A stretch of DNA of 45,283 nt. It comes from an uncultured Butyricicoccus sp. (GTDB taxonomy: Bacteria > Bacillota > Clostridia > Oscillospirales > Butyricicoccaceae). Positions within the stretch are counted from its first letter, which is position 1. Every line of letters begins with the position of its first letter. The position numbers and the translations under genes were made by a program. Below the pieces are notes generated by a model. It was not told the DNA's origin, did no database searches, and saw only the letters and a list, made by a program, of their open reading frames with translations. The DNA is taken from positions 1 through 45,283 of the forward strand of contig CALWUF010000024.1 of NCBI GenBank assembly GCA_944384655.1, in the 5' to 3' direction. Positions 34,403 through 42,016 of this stretch are shown piece after piece.

Positions 34403-35381
34403 GAAAAAGAAATTAAATGGTAATTCTGTTCTCGGTACATTGGCTGCATTGATTATTTTGTGTGTTGTACTGACAATTTGCAGCGATAAATTCCTTACAT
34501 ATAGCAACTTGATGTCTGTTTTGAAACAGACTACATTTACAGCATTGCTGGCATGTGGTATGCTGCTTTGCTTGATTACCGCAGGTATTGACCTTTCCGT
34601 TGGCGCAAATGCAACATTCTGTGCTTGTGTCATGGGCATGATGGTCAAGGCGAATATTACCAATCCAGTTGTGCTGCTGGTGGTTGCACTGGCTGTCGGC
34701 ACGTTGATCGGTCTGGTTAACGGCTTGTTGCTGACCCGTCTGCATCTGCCGCATCCATTTGTATCCACTCTCGGCATGAAAAACTTCCTGTGGGGCGCAT
34801 CCCTGCTGGTAACCGGTTCACAGATGATTTCCGGATTTCCGAAGGGTGTGACATGGCTCGGTTCCGCAACGGTCGGAGGATTCCCGGTCAGCTTTATTGT
34901 TTTAATTGTTATTTACATCATTATGCACATTTTGCTGACCCGCACCGCGTTGGGTCGTTCGATCTACTGTGCAGGCGGAAATATGGAGGCAACCCGCCTT
35001 TCCGGCATCAATTCCGCAAATGTATTGACATTCTGTTATGTTGTATCTGGCTTTATGGCAGCGCTTGCAGGAATCGTATCCGTCGGTCGTTCGGGCATTT
35101 GTAACGGTGCAAATGCAATTCAGCCGTACGACACTGATGCAATTGCATCCTGTGTTATCGGCGGTGCATCGTTCATGGGCGGCAAGGGCACAATGGCAGG
35201 TACACTGATCGGTGCACTGGTCATTGCAGTCCTGCGCAATGGTTTTACACTGATGGCAATTGATTCTTCCATTCAGAACATGGTTCTCGGTCTGGTTATT
35301 ATCGGTGCAGTTCTGCTCGATGTAACCCGTGAATCGCTTGCAGCAAAGGCTCGCCGCAAAGAAGCTGCGGCAAAAGCATAA
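34395..35381 (+). CDS. Sugar ABC transporter permease (RbsC type)
   Basis: 328 residues with about ten hydrophobic helices. The LLCLITAGIDLSVGANATF segment (near 57-75) and GGASFMGGKGTMAGTLIGAL (near 256-275) are hallmarks of the ribose/inositol permease family. The C-terminus is basic. A single permease gene is present, so a homodimer is expected. It ends the sugar operon. Confidence 0.94.
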   Translation: MNKKKKLNGNSVLGTLAALIILCVVLTICSDKFLTYSNLMSVLKQTTFTALLACGMLLCLITAGIDLSVGANATFCACVMGMMVKANITNPVVLLVVALAVGTLIGLVNGLLLTRLHLPHPFVSTLGMKNFLWGASLLVTGSQMISGFPKGVTWLGSATVGGFPVSFIVLIVIYIIMHILLTRTALGRSIYCAGGNMEATRLSGINSANVLTFCYVVSGFMAALAGIVSVGRSGICNGANAIQPYDTDAIASCVIGGASFMGGKGTMAGTLIGALVIAVLRNGFTLMAIDSSIQNMVLGLVIIGAVLLDVTRESLAAKARRKEAAAKA

Positions 35382-35424
35382 GTTTTGCGTTTCAGTTTCT
35401 TCTCTTCATTTACTTTTATTCACC

Positions 35425-35457
35425 AAAGGGATCTGCTTTATAGCGGATCCCTTTGCC
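35425..35457 (+). terminator. Probable terminator after the sugar permease gene
   Basis: AAAGGGATCTGC pairs with GCGGATCCCTTT (one G-T pair) around TTTATA. The T-run is short, so termination may be incomplete; a second hairpin follows at 35560. Confidence 0.6.
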
Positions 35458-35559
35458 ATACAATATCCGAAGAATTTCTGCAATGAATGGAATCTCTTCG
35501 GGAATACTTCCTTTGTTCCGGCAGGCTGGTTCGCTTGCTGTGACTCTCTCTAATCCAAA

Positions 35560-35597
35560 CAGGAAACCTGTTGTCTGTTATTGACAGCAGGTTTCCT
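35560..35597 (+). terminator. Second hairpin after the sugar operon
   Basis: The inverted repeat AGGAAACCTG-TTGTC with GACAGCAGGTTTCCT forms a long stem (35562-35597), followed by ATTGTTTC. Together with the preceding hairpin it probably blocks read-through toward the convergent polyamine operon. Confidence 0.6.
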
Positions 35598-35624
35598 ATT
35601 GTTTCAGAAGAAAATGGTTGGAGA

Positions 35625-35666
35625 CAAAACGACGCCGGCTCGGAGTATTGTCCGAGCCGGCGTCGT
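35625..35666 (-). terminator. Terminator of the minus-strand polyamine operon
   Basis: A perfect 16-bp GC-rich stem (35629-35644 with 35651-35666, loop GTATTG). On the minus strand it is followed by TTTTG. It lies 12 bases beyond the nspC stop codon. Confidence 0.85.
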
Positions 35667-35677
35667 GATCTTGTGAT

Positions 35678-36877
35678 TTATCCCAAACGATTTTTGAAGT
35701 CATCATATCCGAAAGATACAAGCTGCTCAAGTGTTTGATCCGCATGCAACAGCCAGATTTCGGGCAGCGGCATGCCGTTAAATGTATTATTTTTACAGGT
35801 GGTATAGATTGCCATATCTCCGAAAATCAGACGATCGCCTTCCTGAAGCGGCGCAGGAAAACTATAGTCGCCGATCACATCGCCAGCCAGACAAGTCGGT
35901 CCGCCCAGGCGGTAGGTGTACGCATAAACATCTGCATCTTCTGCACCGTAGAGCGGCGGGCGATAGGGCATTTCAATGACATCCGGCGTATGGCAGGCGG
36001 CGGACATATCAAGAATCACTGGACAGATGACGTCATTTTGCAAAACATCCAAAACTTCGGTGACTAGATATCCGGCATTGAGTGCACATGCTTCTCCTGG
36101 TTCGAGATATACTGTGACGCCATAGCGGTCACGTGTGCGCATAATCAGCCGTTCCAGCCGCTGGATATCATAATCCGGTCGGGTGATGTGATGTCCGCCG
36201 CCAAAATTGATCCAGTGCATATGTGGCAGGATATCGCCGAATTTTTGTTCAACTGCATCCAGTGTGATCTCCAATGCGTCAGAATCCTGTTCACACAGGG
36301 TATGGAAATGCAGACCGTCCAACAGATCGAAAAGTTCGGGTGTCATTGCACTGTCCCATTGTGCGCGTGTCGTACCCAATCTGCTTCCGGCAGCGCAGGG
36401 ATCATATATTTCATGTCCATCCTGCGTCGAGCATTCCGGGTTGATGCGCAGACCAATGCTTTTTCCCGCAGCTTTGGCACGTGTACCGAATTTTTCCAAC
36501 TGGCGTGGAGAATTAAATACAATATGGTCGGCACAGCACAGCAATTCGGCGAATTCCTGTTCCCGGTATGCGCCGCAGAAGACATGGACTTCCCCTGGCA
36601 TTTCTTCTTTGCCCAAACGGGCTTCATACAATCCGCTTGCTTCTGTGCCGCACAGATATGGCGCGAGAAGGGGATACAATGGAAAATTGGAAAATGCTTT
36701 TTGCGCGAGTAAAATACGGCAACCGGTGTGCTGCTGTACACTGCGCAATATTTCCCCATTGCGCACAAGCTGTCGTTCATCCAGTACATAACATGGGGTA
36801 GGAAGATTGGAAAATAGCTGCGCAGCATTCAAATCGGACAGCCCTGCAAATGGCGGACGAATGTCTATGTATTGCAT
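35678..36877 (-). CDS. nspC: Carboxynorspermidine/carboxyspermidine decarboxylase
   Basis: 399 residues. PLP-dependent alanine-racemase-fold decarboxylase. The PLP lysine is Lys60 in LLAQKAFSNFP. The GEACALNAGYL segment near 260-270 binds the cofactor phosphate, and the C-terminal GPTCLAGDVIGDY contains the conserved cysteine from the partner subunit. It removes CO2 from carboxyspermidine (or carboxynorspermidine, or carboxyaminopropylagmatine) to give the triamine. Its start overlaps the stop of the dehydrogenase gene (TGATG). It is the last gene of the five-gene polyamine operon. Confidence 0.93.
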   Translation of the reverse strand: MQYIDIRPPFAGLSDLNAAQLFSNLPTPCYVLDERQLVRNGEILRSVQQHTGCRILLAQKAFSNFPLYPLLAPYLCGTEASGLYEARLGKEEMPGEVHVFCGAYREQEFAELLCCADHIVFNSPRQLEKFGTRAKAAGKSIGLRINPECSTQDGHEIYDPCAAGSRLGTTRAQWDSAMTPELFDLLDGLHFHTLCEQDSDALEITLDAVEQKFGDILPHMHWINFGGGHHITRPDYDIQRLERLIMRTRDRYGVTVYLEPGEACALNAGYLVTEVLDVLQNDVICPVILDMSAACHTPDVIEMPYRPPLYGAEDADVYAYTYRLGGPTCLAGDVIGDYSFPAPLQEGDRLIFGDMAIYTTCKNNTFNGMPLPEIWLLHADQTLEQLVSFGYDDFKNRLG

Positions 36878-38136
36878 CAGTCCACCAGAACCGGCGCATC
36901 ATTTTCTGTGCGAGGCAGCCCGTATTGATCCAATGCATCCAGATACGGATCGGGATCAAATTCTTCGACCGTGTAAACACCAGGTTTGTTCCATTTTCCG
37001 GTCAGCAGCATAAGTGCACCGCACATGGCTGGAACACCAGTGGTGTATGAAACAGCTTGGGAACCGACTTCTTTATAGCAAGCCTCGTGGTCGCAGATAT
37101 TATAAATGGCATATGTTTTATCTTTTCCATCCTTTTTGCCGGTAAAGATACAACCGATATTGGTCTTGCCTTTGGTGCGTGGACCGAGTGTTGCGGGATC
37201 AGGAAGCAATGCCTTGAGGAACTGAATCGGAACAATTTCTTTGCCCTCAAATTCAATGGGTGTAGTGGACAGCATGCCGACATTTTCCAGACAACGCATG
37301 TGATCGAGATAACTCTGTCCAAATGTCATGAAGAAACGGATACGCTTGACGCCCGGGATATTCTGCGCCAACGATTCAATTTCTTCGTGATGCAGCAGGT
37401 ACATATCCTTGCGTCCGATCTGGTCGAAATCATATTCGCGTTTGATGCTCATGGCAGGGATTTCTACCCAGTGTCCATTTTCCCAATAACTGCCTGGTGC
37501 GGATACCTCACGCAGATTGATCTCAGGGTTGAAGTTGGTGGCAAAGGGATACCCGTGGTCGCCGCCATTGCAATCGAGAATATCAATGGTATCAATCTGA
37601 TCAAATTTGTGCTTTGCCGCATAGGCGCAATAAGCCTGTGTAACACCCGGATCAAAACCACTGCCGAGCAGTGCAGTCAATCCGGCTCTTTCAAACTTTT
37701 CACGGTAAGCCCATTGCCAGCTATAGTCAAAATAGGCGGAAAAACCTTCTTTTTCGCAGCGCGCTTCATAAATTTTGCGCCATTCCGGGTCATCGGTATC
37801 TTCCGGCTCATAGTTGGCAGTATCCATATAATTGACACCGCAGGCAAGGCAAGCATCCATAATTGTCAGATCCTGATAGGGGAGGGCAATGTTCATGACA
37901 AGCTCTGGCTGGTAAGAACGAATCAGCGCAATGACCTCATCTGTGTTGTCCGCATTGACCTGTGCAGTGGTGATTTTCGTGGAGGTGGTGGGGGCAAGTT
38001 CAGCCGCCAGTTTGTCGCACTTGGATTTTGTGCGGCTGGCAATGCAGATTTCTGTAAATACATCGCTTACTTGACAGCATTTGTGGATGGCGACAGATGC
38101 GACGCCGCCGCAGCCGATGATAAGAACTTTACTCAT
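36877..38136 (-). CDS. Carboxynorspermidine/carboxyspermidine dehydrogenase (saccharopine dehydrogenase family)
   Basis: 419 residues. The N-terminal Rossmann motif IGCGGVASVA is at 7-16; NIALPYQDLTIMDACLACGVNYMDTANYE follows near 81-109, and GSGFDPGVTQAYCAYA near 157-172 is characteristic of the Lys1/carboxyspermidine dehydrogenase group. It reductively condenses aspartate semialdehyde with a diamine. The start overlaps the speB stop by ATGA, and GGAG precedes it. The amine acceptor could be putrescine, diaminopropane or agmatine; position after speB makes putrescine or agmatine most likely. Confidence 0.9.
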   Translation of the reverse strand: MSKVLIIGCGGVASVAIHKCCQVSDVFTEICIASRTKSKCDKLAAELAPTTSTKITTAQVNADNTDEVIALIRSYQPELVMNIALPYQDLTIMDACLACGVNYMDTANYEPEDTDDPEWRKIYEARCEKEGFSAYFDYSWQWAYREKFERAGLTALLGSGFDPGVTQAYCAYAAKHKFDQIDTIDILDCNGGDHGYPFATNFNPEINLREVSAPGSYWENGHWVEIPAMSIKREYDFDQIGRKDMYLLHHEEIESLAQNIPGVKRIRFFMTFGQSYLDHMRCLENVGMLSTTPIEFEGKEIVPIQFLKALLPDPATLGPRTKGKTNIGCIFTGKKDGKDKTYAIYNICDHEACYKEVGSQAVSYTTGVPAMCGALMLLTGKWNKPGVYTVEEFDPDPYLDALDQYGLPRTENDAPVLVD

Positions 38137-39038
38137 GCGTTGTCTCCTTTTGTGAAAATATAGGGTCGTTCATTGCTTCGATTGATTTCAAGAGCTAACA
38201 TCAGTTCACGCAAAACCTTGCACGCCAACGCTGTGGAAGCGCCTGATGTATCGAGCATCGGCGCAAGCTCATTGATATCTGCCGCAATGACATGGGTGCG
38301 GCAGACCAGTTGAATGGCACGCAGCAGGGAAGGGAAGTCTACACCGCCTGCCTCCGGTGTACCGGTACCGGGAAAGTATGCAGGATCCAGGCAATCGAGA
38401 TCAATGGTGAAATATGCGGGTGTGCCCGCTTCTATGAGCGGCTGAATGACTTGTTCCAGTCCCTCAAAAGAAAATTTGTGCATATCCGTATGAGCGGTTG
38501 CAAATTCAAATTCTTCGCGGTCGCCACTGCGGATGCAAAATTGATGAATGCGTCCATCTCCTATCAGATCATGGCAACGGCGCAGAACACAGGCATGACT
38601 GAGCGGAACGCCGAGATATTCCTGCCGCAGATCTGCGTGCGCATCGAAGTGAATGATATGCAGATCGGGGAAATGTTTCCATGCCGCGCGGACACAGCCA
38701 AGTGTGACCAGATGTTCTCCGCCGATCAGCAGCGGAAGTTTGCCGTCCGAGAGGATGGTTTCTGCCCGCGTTTGTATGGCGTCCAGCGCCAATTCACTGC
38801 TGCCAAAGCACAGCTCCAGGTCGCCGCTGTCAAAAATGCAATAATCGGTCAGGTCGGCGTCCTGATAGGGGCTATAGGTCTCCAGCCCAAAGCTCTCATG
38901 CCGTATGGCAGATGGACCGAAGCGTGCGCCCGGTCGGTAACTGGTGGTGGAATCGAATGGTGCACCAAACAACACAAGATCAGCAGAGGCATAATCGGTC
39001 TCACAGCCAAGAAAGGTTTCTATGTTGGGAGAAAGCAT
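38133..39038 (-). CDS. speB: Agmatinase / ureohydrolase family protein
   Basis: 301 residues from the ATG at 39038, which has GAGGAGG at 39047-39053 upstream on the minus strand; GTG at 39041 is an alternative. The binuclear manganese site is complete: GGEHLVTLG near 112-120, HFDAHADLR near 136-144 and DLDCLDPAYFPGTGTPE near 219-235. The family cleaves agmatine to putrescine and urea; some members hydrolyse aminopropylagmatine to spermidine instead. The stop of speE overlaps its start (TGATG). Confidence 0.92.
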   Translation of the reverse strand: MLSPNIETFLGCETDYASADLVLFGAPFDSTTSYRPGARFGPSAIRHESFGLETYSPYQDADLTDYCIFDSGDLELCFGSSELALDAIQTRAETILSDGKLPLLIGGEHLVTLGCVRAAWKHFPDLHIIHFDAHADLRQEYLGVPLSHACVLRRCHDLIGDGRIHQFCIRSGDREEFEFATAHTDMHKFSFEGLEQVIQPLIEAGTPAYFTIDLDCLDPAYFPGTGTPEAGGVDFPSLLRAIQLVCRTHVIAADINELAPMLDTSGASTALACKVLRELMLALEINRSNERPYIFTKGDNA

Positions 39039-39889
39039 CACTCTACCTCCTCAAGCATTCGTTCCAGAAATGCAGGTAGATAGAATGCGCCGACATGCAG
39101 GCGGGTTGTATAATAGCGTGTGCGCAGATGATGCGCATTCCACGCTGTGCTGTCCAAGTCGTCAATGGGATGAAATTTCTTACTGGCGAAGCCAAACAGC
39201 CAATAGCCGGCCGCATAGGTCGGAATATGCGCCTGATACACGCGGCTGATGGGGAATGTACTTGCAATGCGTTTGTGACTGCGCTGCATCGCATGGGCAT
39301 CCTCGGCATAAAATGGGCTGCCCTGCTGATTGACCATAATTCCGTCTTTTTTGAGGGCTTTATAGCAATTTCCATAGAATTCTCGCGTAAACAGACCCTC
39401 TGACGGACCAAATGGGTCGTTTGAATCAACAATAATCAGGTCATATTCTTCTTCACAGCGGCGGATAAATTTCAGCCCGTTTTCAAAATAGATATGAACG
39501 CGTTCGTCGTCCAAACGACAGGCATTATCCGGAAGGTACTGACGGCAGGCTTCCACTACCAATTCATCCATTTCGACAAGATCAATGCGTTTGATTTGTT
39601 CATATCGTGTCAATTCACGAACAACACCGCCGTCGCCCGCGCCGATAACCAGCACTTTGGCAATACCGGGATGTACCGCCATGGGGACATGGACAATCAT
39701 TTCATCATAAATGAATTCATCGCGCTCGGTCAGCATAATATTGCCATCCAGCGCAAGTACACGCCCAAATTCCGGTGTATCGAATACGTCAATGCGCTGA
39801 TAATCACTCCGTTTGGAATATAGCTGACGGTTGACCCGAAGACTGAGCTTGACGTCTTCGGTATGATTTTCACTGAACCATAATTCCAT
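39038..39889 (-). CDS. speE: Spermidine synthase (polyamine aminopropyltransferase)
   Basis: 283 residues. Methyltransferase-like fold with the dcAdoMet-binding GAGDGG at 83-88, the acidic VEMDELV near 104-110 and the catalytic-region IVDSNDPFGPSEGLFTREFY near 152-171. Transfers an aminopropyl group from decarboxylated AdoMet to putrescine (or agmatine). The ATG at 39889 follows AAGGAG. No AdoMet decarboxylase (speD) is present in the window, so its donor must be made elsewhere if the enzyme is active in this role. Confidence 0.93.
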   Translation of the reverse strand: MELWFSENHTEDVKLSLRVNRQLYSKRSDYQRIDVFDTPEFGRVLALDGNIMLTERDEFIYDEMIVHVPMAVHPGIAKVLVIGAGDGGVVRELTRYEQIKRIDLVEMDELVVEACRQYLPDNACRLDDERVHIYFENGLKFIRRCEEEYDLIIVDSNDPFGPSEGLFTREFYGNCYKALKKDGIMVNQQGSPFYAEDAHAMQRSHKRIASTFPISRVYQAHIPTYAAGYWLFGFASKKFHPIDDLDSTAWNAHHLRTRYYTTRLHVGAFYLPAFLERMLEEVE

Positions 39890-39900
39890 TGTCCCACTCC

Positions 39901-41361
39901 TTACTGCAATACATTGAGCCGTTCAATATTGGGATCCTCCGGACCGGTCATGCTGCATCCTTTGGCTTTGGCATATTCGATATAATCCAGAATTTCCGGC
40001 GTAATTTTTTCGCCCGGTGCGAGAATCGGAATACCCGGCGGATAACACATGACAAATTCACTGCAAATACGTCCTTCCGTTTCACGCAGCGGCAGGCTGA
40101 TTTTCTCGGCATAAAATGCTTCTTGCGGTGTGGCAACGACTTCGGGATCGATATATTCCTGACTGAGCATACCGCGCGGGTCGCGCTGAAAACGGCGTCG
40201 GATTTCTGCCAATGCACTGACCAGACGTTCGACTTCCTGTACACGGTCGCCGATGGACAGATATGCCAGAATATTGCCGATATCTCCGAATTCAATTTGA
40301 ATATCGTAGTCATCGCGCAGAATATCGTATACTTCAATGCCTGCCAAACCGATTTCGCGCGTATGGATACTGAGTTTCGTCGGATCAAAGGCATAGATTG
40401 CATCTTTGTCAACCAATTCCTGACCGAACGCGTCATAGCCTCCGATCAGATTGATTTCACTGCGTGCATATTCCGCCAGCATGCGAACTCGTTCAAAAAT
40501 TTTCATGCCGCGCAGCGCCAAATTGCGGCGGGAGATATCCAGGCTGGACATGAGCAGATAACTGCCAGAGGTGGTTTGCGTCAAGTTGATGATTTGGCGT
40601 ACATAACCGGCATGGATATTCGGACCGGTCAGCAATAAGCTGGACTGAGTCAGACTGCCACCGCTTTTGTGCATGGATACTGCACTCATATCCGCACCGG
40701 CTGCCATCGCGGAAACCGGGAAATTTTTTCCAAAATAGAAGTGAGTGCCGTGCGCCTCATCTGCGAGGCAGAGCATACCTGCTGCATGTACCATGCGGAC
40801 AATTTCACGCAGATCGGAACAGATACCATAATAGGTTGGGTTGTTCACAAGGACGGCAACCGCACGCGGATGCGCTGCGATTGCTTTTGCAACCTGCTCG
40901 CGCTTCATGCCCAGTGAGATGCCGAGTCGTGTATCAACTTCTGGATTGATATAAACAGGTACAGCGCCGCAAAGAACCAACGCATTGATGACGCTGCGGT
41001 GCACATTGCGCGGAAGAATGATTTCATCGCCACGCTTACAGACGGATAGCACCATACTTTGTACAGCGCTGGTCGTACCGCCGACCATCAGGAAAGCCTG
41101 TGCGGCACCGAATGCATCGGCGGCAAGCTGTTCTGCTTCACGGATAACCGAAACCGGATGGCACAGATTATCCAGCGGCTTCATGCTGTTTACGTCTACA
41201 CCGACGCACTGATGTCCGAGAAATGCCGTCAATTCGGGATTCCCCCGACCGCGCTTATGTCCAGGAACATCAAAGGGAACCACTCGGATGCGGCGGAACT
41301 GTTCCAGCGCCTCATGAATCGGAGCGCGATTCTGATCGAGTGCGAATGTCGAAATCCCCAT
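39901..41361 (-). CDS. speA: Arginine decarboxylase (aspartate aminotransferase-fold, Orn/Lys/Arg type)
   Basis: 486 residues. PLP enzyme of fold type I: substrate/cofactor motifs VPGHKRG at 32-38, DEAHGTHF at 201-208 and the PLP lysine Lys232 in SMHKSGGSLTQSS; the C-terminal decarboxylase domain (about 370-486) ends with YPPGIPILAPGE. Family members act on arginine, lysine or ornithine; arginine is inferred because speB follows. The ATG at 41361 follows GAGGTGAG. It is the first gene of the operon and is preceded by a long structured leader ending in a terminator. Confidence 0.92.
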   Translation of the reverse strand: MGISTFALDQNRAPIHEALEQFRRIRVVPFDVPGHKRGRGNPELTAFLGHQCVGVDVNSMKPLDNLCHPVSVIREAEQLAADAFGAAQAFLMVGGTTSAVQSMVLSVCKRGDEIILPRNVHRSVINALVLCGAVPVYINPEVDTRLGISLGMKREQVAKAIAAHPRAVAVLVNNPTYYGICSDLREIVRMVHAAGMLCLADEAHGTHFYFGKNFPVSAMAAGADMSAVSMHKSGGSLTQSSLLLTGPNIHAGYVRQIINLTQTTSGSYLLMSSLDISRRNLALRGMKIFERVRMLAEYARSEINLIGGYDAFGQELVDKDAIYAFDPTKLSIHTREIGLAGIEVYDILRDDYDIQIEFGDIGNILAYLSIGDRVQEVERLVSALAEIRRRFQRDPRGMLSQEYIDPEVVATPQEAFYAEKISLPLRETEGRICSEFVMCYPPGIPILAPGEKITPEILDYIEYAKAKGCSMTGPEDPNIERLNVLQ

Positions 41362-41380
41362 TCTCTCACCTCATTTTTTC

Positions 41381-41432
41381 AAAAATAAAACGCAAGACTT
41401 GCGCCGTACATTCTGTGCGCTGTCTTGCGTTT
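41381..41432 (-). terminator. Intrinsic terminator immediately upstream of speA
   Basis: On the minus strand an 11-bp stem AAACGCAAGAC / GTCTTGCGTTT (41422-41432 with 41388-41398), extended by an inner GCGC/GCGC pairing, is followed by TTTTATTTTT (41390-41381). It ends about 20 bases before the speA start codon. There is no room for a promoter between it and speA, so transcripts must read through it. Confidence 0.9.
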
Positions 41433-41800
41433 CCACTGTGCTGACAAATGAGAACCTGCTGCGCCGCTGATAAACTGCTCTGCGGGTCGTGGGGGGGAAG
41501 CAACAGTATTCTTTTTGAAGTTACATTGGATAGTGTCAGAGTCTATAATAGCAATCATACTTTTACTACTCGTATTGACCGTTTCACAAGCAGCGCCCCA
41601 GTGGCGCTATTCGGTTTATAAGAAACCAACTGGTTGTTAAGCAACCAACTTATAAAATTTGAGCTTTTAACTCAATCAATAGGCAACAGCGTTGCCAGTC
41701 GGCAGTGGACCCGGCTGTCCGTATGGCCTTGACTTCATCGGTGAAGTGATCCAAGAATAATTGCTTTAGAAAGACTCCGTAAGCCTATCTTTCCAAAACT
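41433..41800 (-). ncRNA. Structured leader RNA of the polyamine operon (candidate riboswitch/attenuator)
   Basis: Minus-strand transcript expected from about 41800. Seven perfect hairpins lie between 41793 and 41592: GAAAGA/TCTTTC (41788-41793 with 41769-41774); ACTTCA-CCGA-TGAAGT (41732-41747); GGAC/GTCC (41707-41720); GGCAAC-GCT-GTTGCC (41682-41696); TTGAG/CTCAA (41659-41675); an outer TTATAAG/CTTATAA (41616-41655) enclosing GGTTG/CAACC; and AGCGCC/GGCGCT (41592-41608). About 160 less-structured bases then lead to the terminator. No known riboswitch class was recognised. The first 210 nt could instead be a known large clostridial RNA such as the raiA motif; I cannot verify this. Confidence 0.7.
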
Positions 41801-41806
41801 GGGACA

Positions 41807-41835
41807 ATTGTATCATTTTAATAAAATCCTGTCAA
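41807..41835 (-). promoter_or_regulatory. SigA-type promoter of the speA leader
   Basis: On the minus strand TTGACA (41835-41830), a 17-base spacer and TACAAT (41812-41807). Transcription would start near 41800, about 440 bases before the speA start codon. Confidence 0.88.
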
Positions 41836-41855
41836 GAAATTTATTTTGGGCAAAA

Positions 41856-41874
41856 CAACCCATGGTGTGGGTTG
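41856..41874. promoter_or_regulatory. Inverted repeat between divergent promoters
   Basis: CAACCCA-TGGTG-TGGGTTG, perfect 7-bp arms. It lies 21 bases upstream of the speA leader -35 box and about 30 bases upstream of the symporter promoter, so a bound protein could control both directions. It has no T-run suited to termination on either strand. Confidence 0.5.
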
Positions 41875-41902
41875 AAAAACCAAAGTTTTTTCCGTGATTA
41901 AA

Positions 41903-41931
41903 TTGATTGTTTTGACATTATAAGATATAAT
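41903..41931 (+). promoter_or_regulatory. Promoter of the AGCS symporter gene
   Basis: TTGATT (41903-41908), 17-base spacer, TATAAT (41926-41931). An overlapping alternative is TTGACA (41912-41917) with TATACA at 41934-41939 (16-base spacer). The transcript would have a leader of roughly 75 bases. Confidence 0.75.
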
Positions 41932-42016
41932 TCTATACATACTATTTTCCCAGTCACGCTGTTTTGCCGTCCAACACAGTCATAAAAGAAAGAAAAGTTT
42001 CAGATAGGAGAGAAAA

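Noticed and set aside
37057..38163. A 368-codon open frame on the plus strand
   Set aside because: Antisense to the carboxyspermidine dehydrogenase gene, which has an intact Rossmann motif and operon overlaps. The shadow frame has no family match.
39889..40638. A 249-codon plus-strand open frame
   Set aside because: Antisense to speA; phenylalanine/cysteine-rich product with no domain.
41379..41558. A 59-codon minus-strand open frame inside the speA leader, a possible leader peptide
   Set aside because: It has no convincing ribosome binding site, runs through the terminator stem, and shows no cluster of arginine or other regulatory codons. It is more likely a by-product of the RNA sequence, although a leader-peptide role is not excluded.
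41433..41835. tmRNA, RNase P RNA, SRP RNA or a T-box in the speA leader
   Set aside because: None of the hallmark sequences (CCA-ended tmRNA acceptor, RNase P conserved boxes, SRP GGAA-type apical loop, T-box GGTGG/ACCGCG) was seen on the minus strand.
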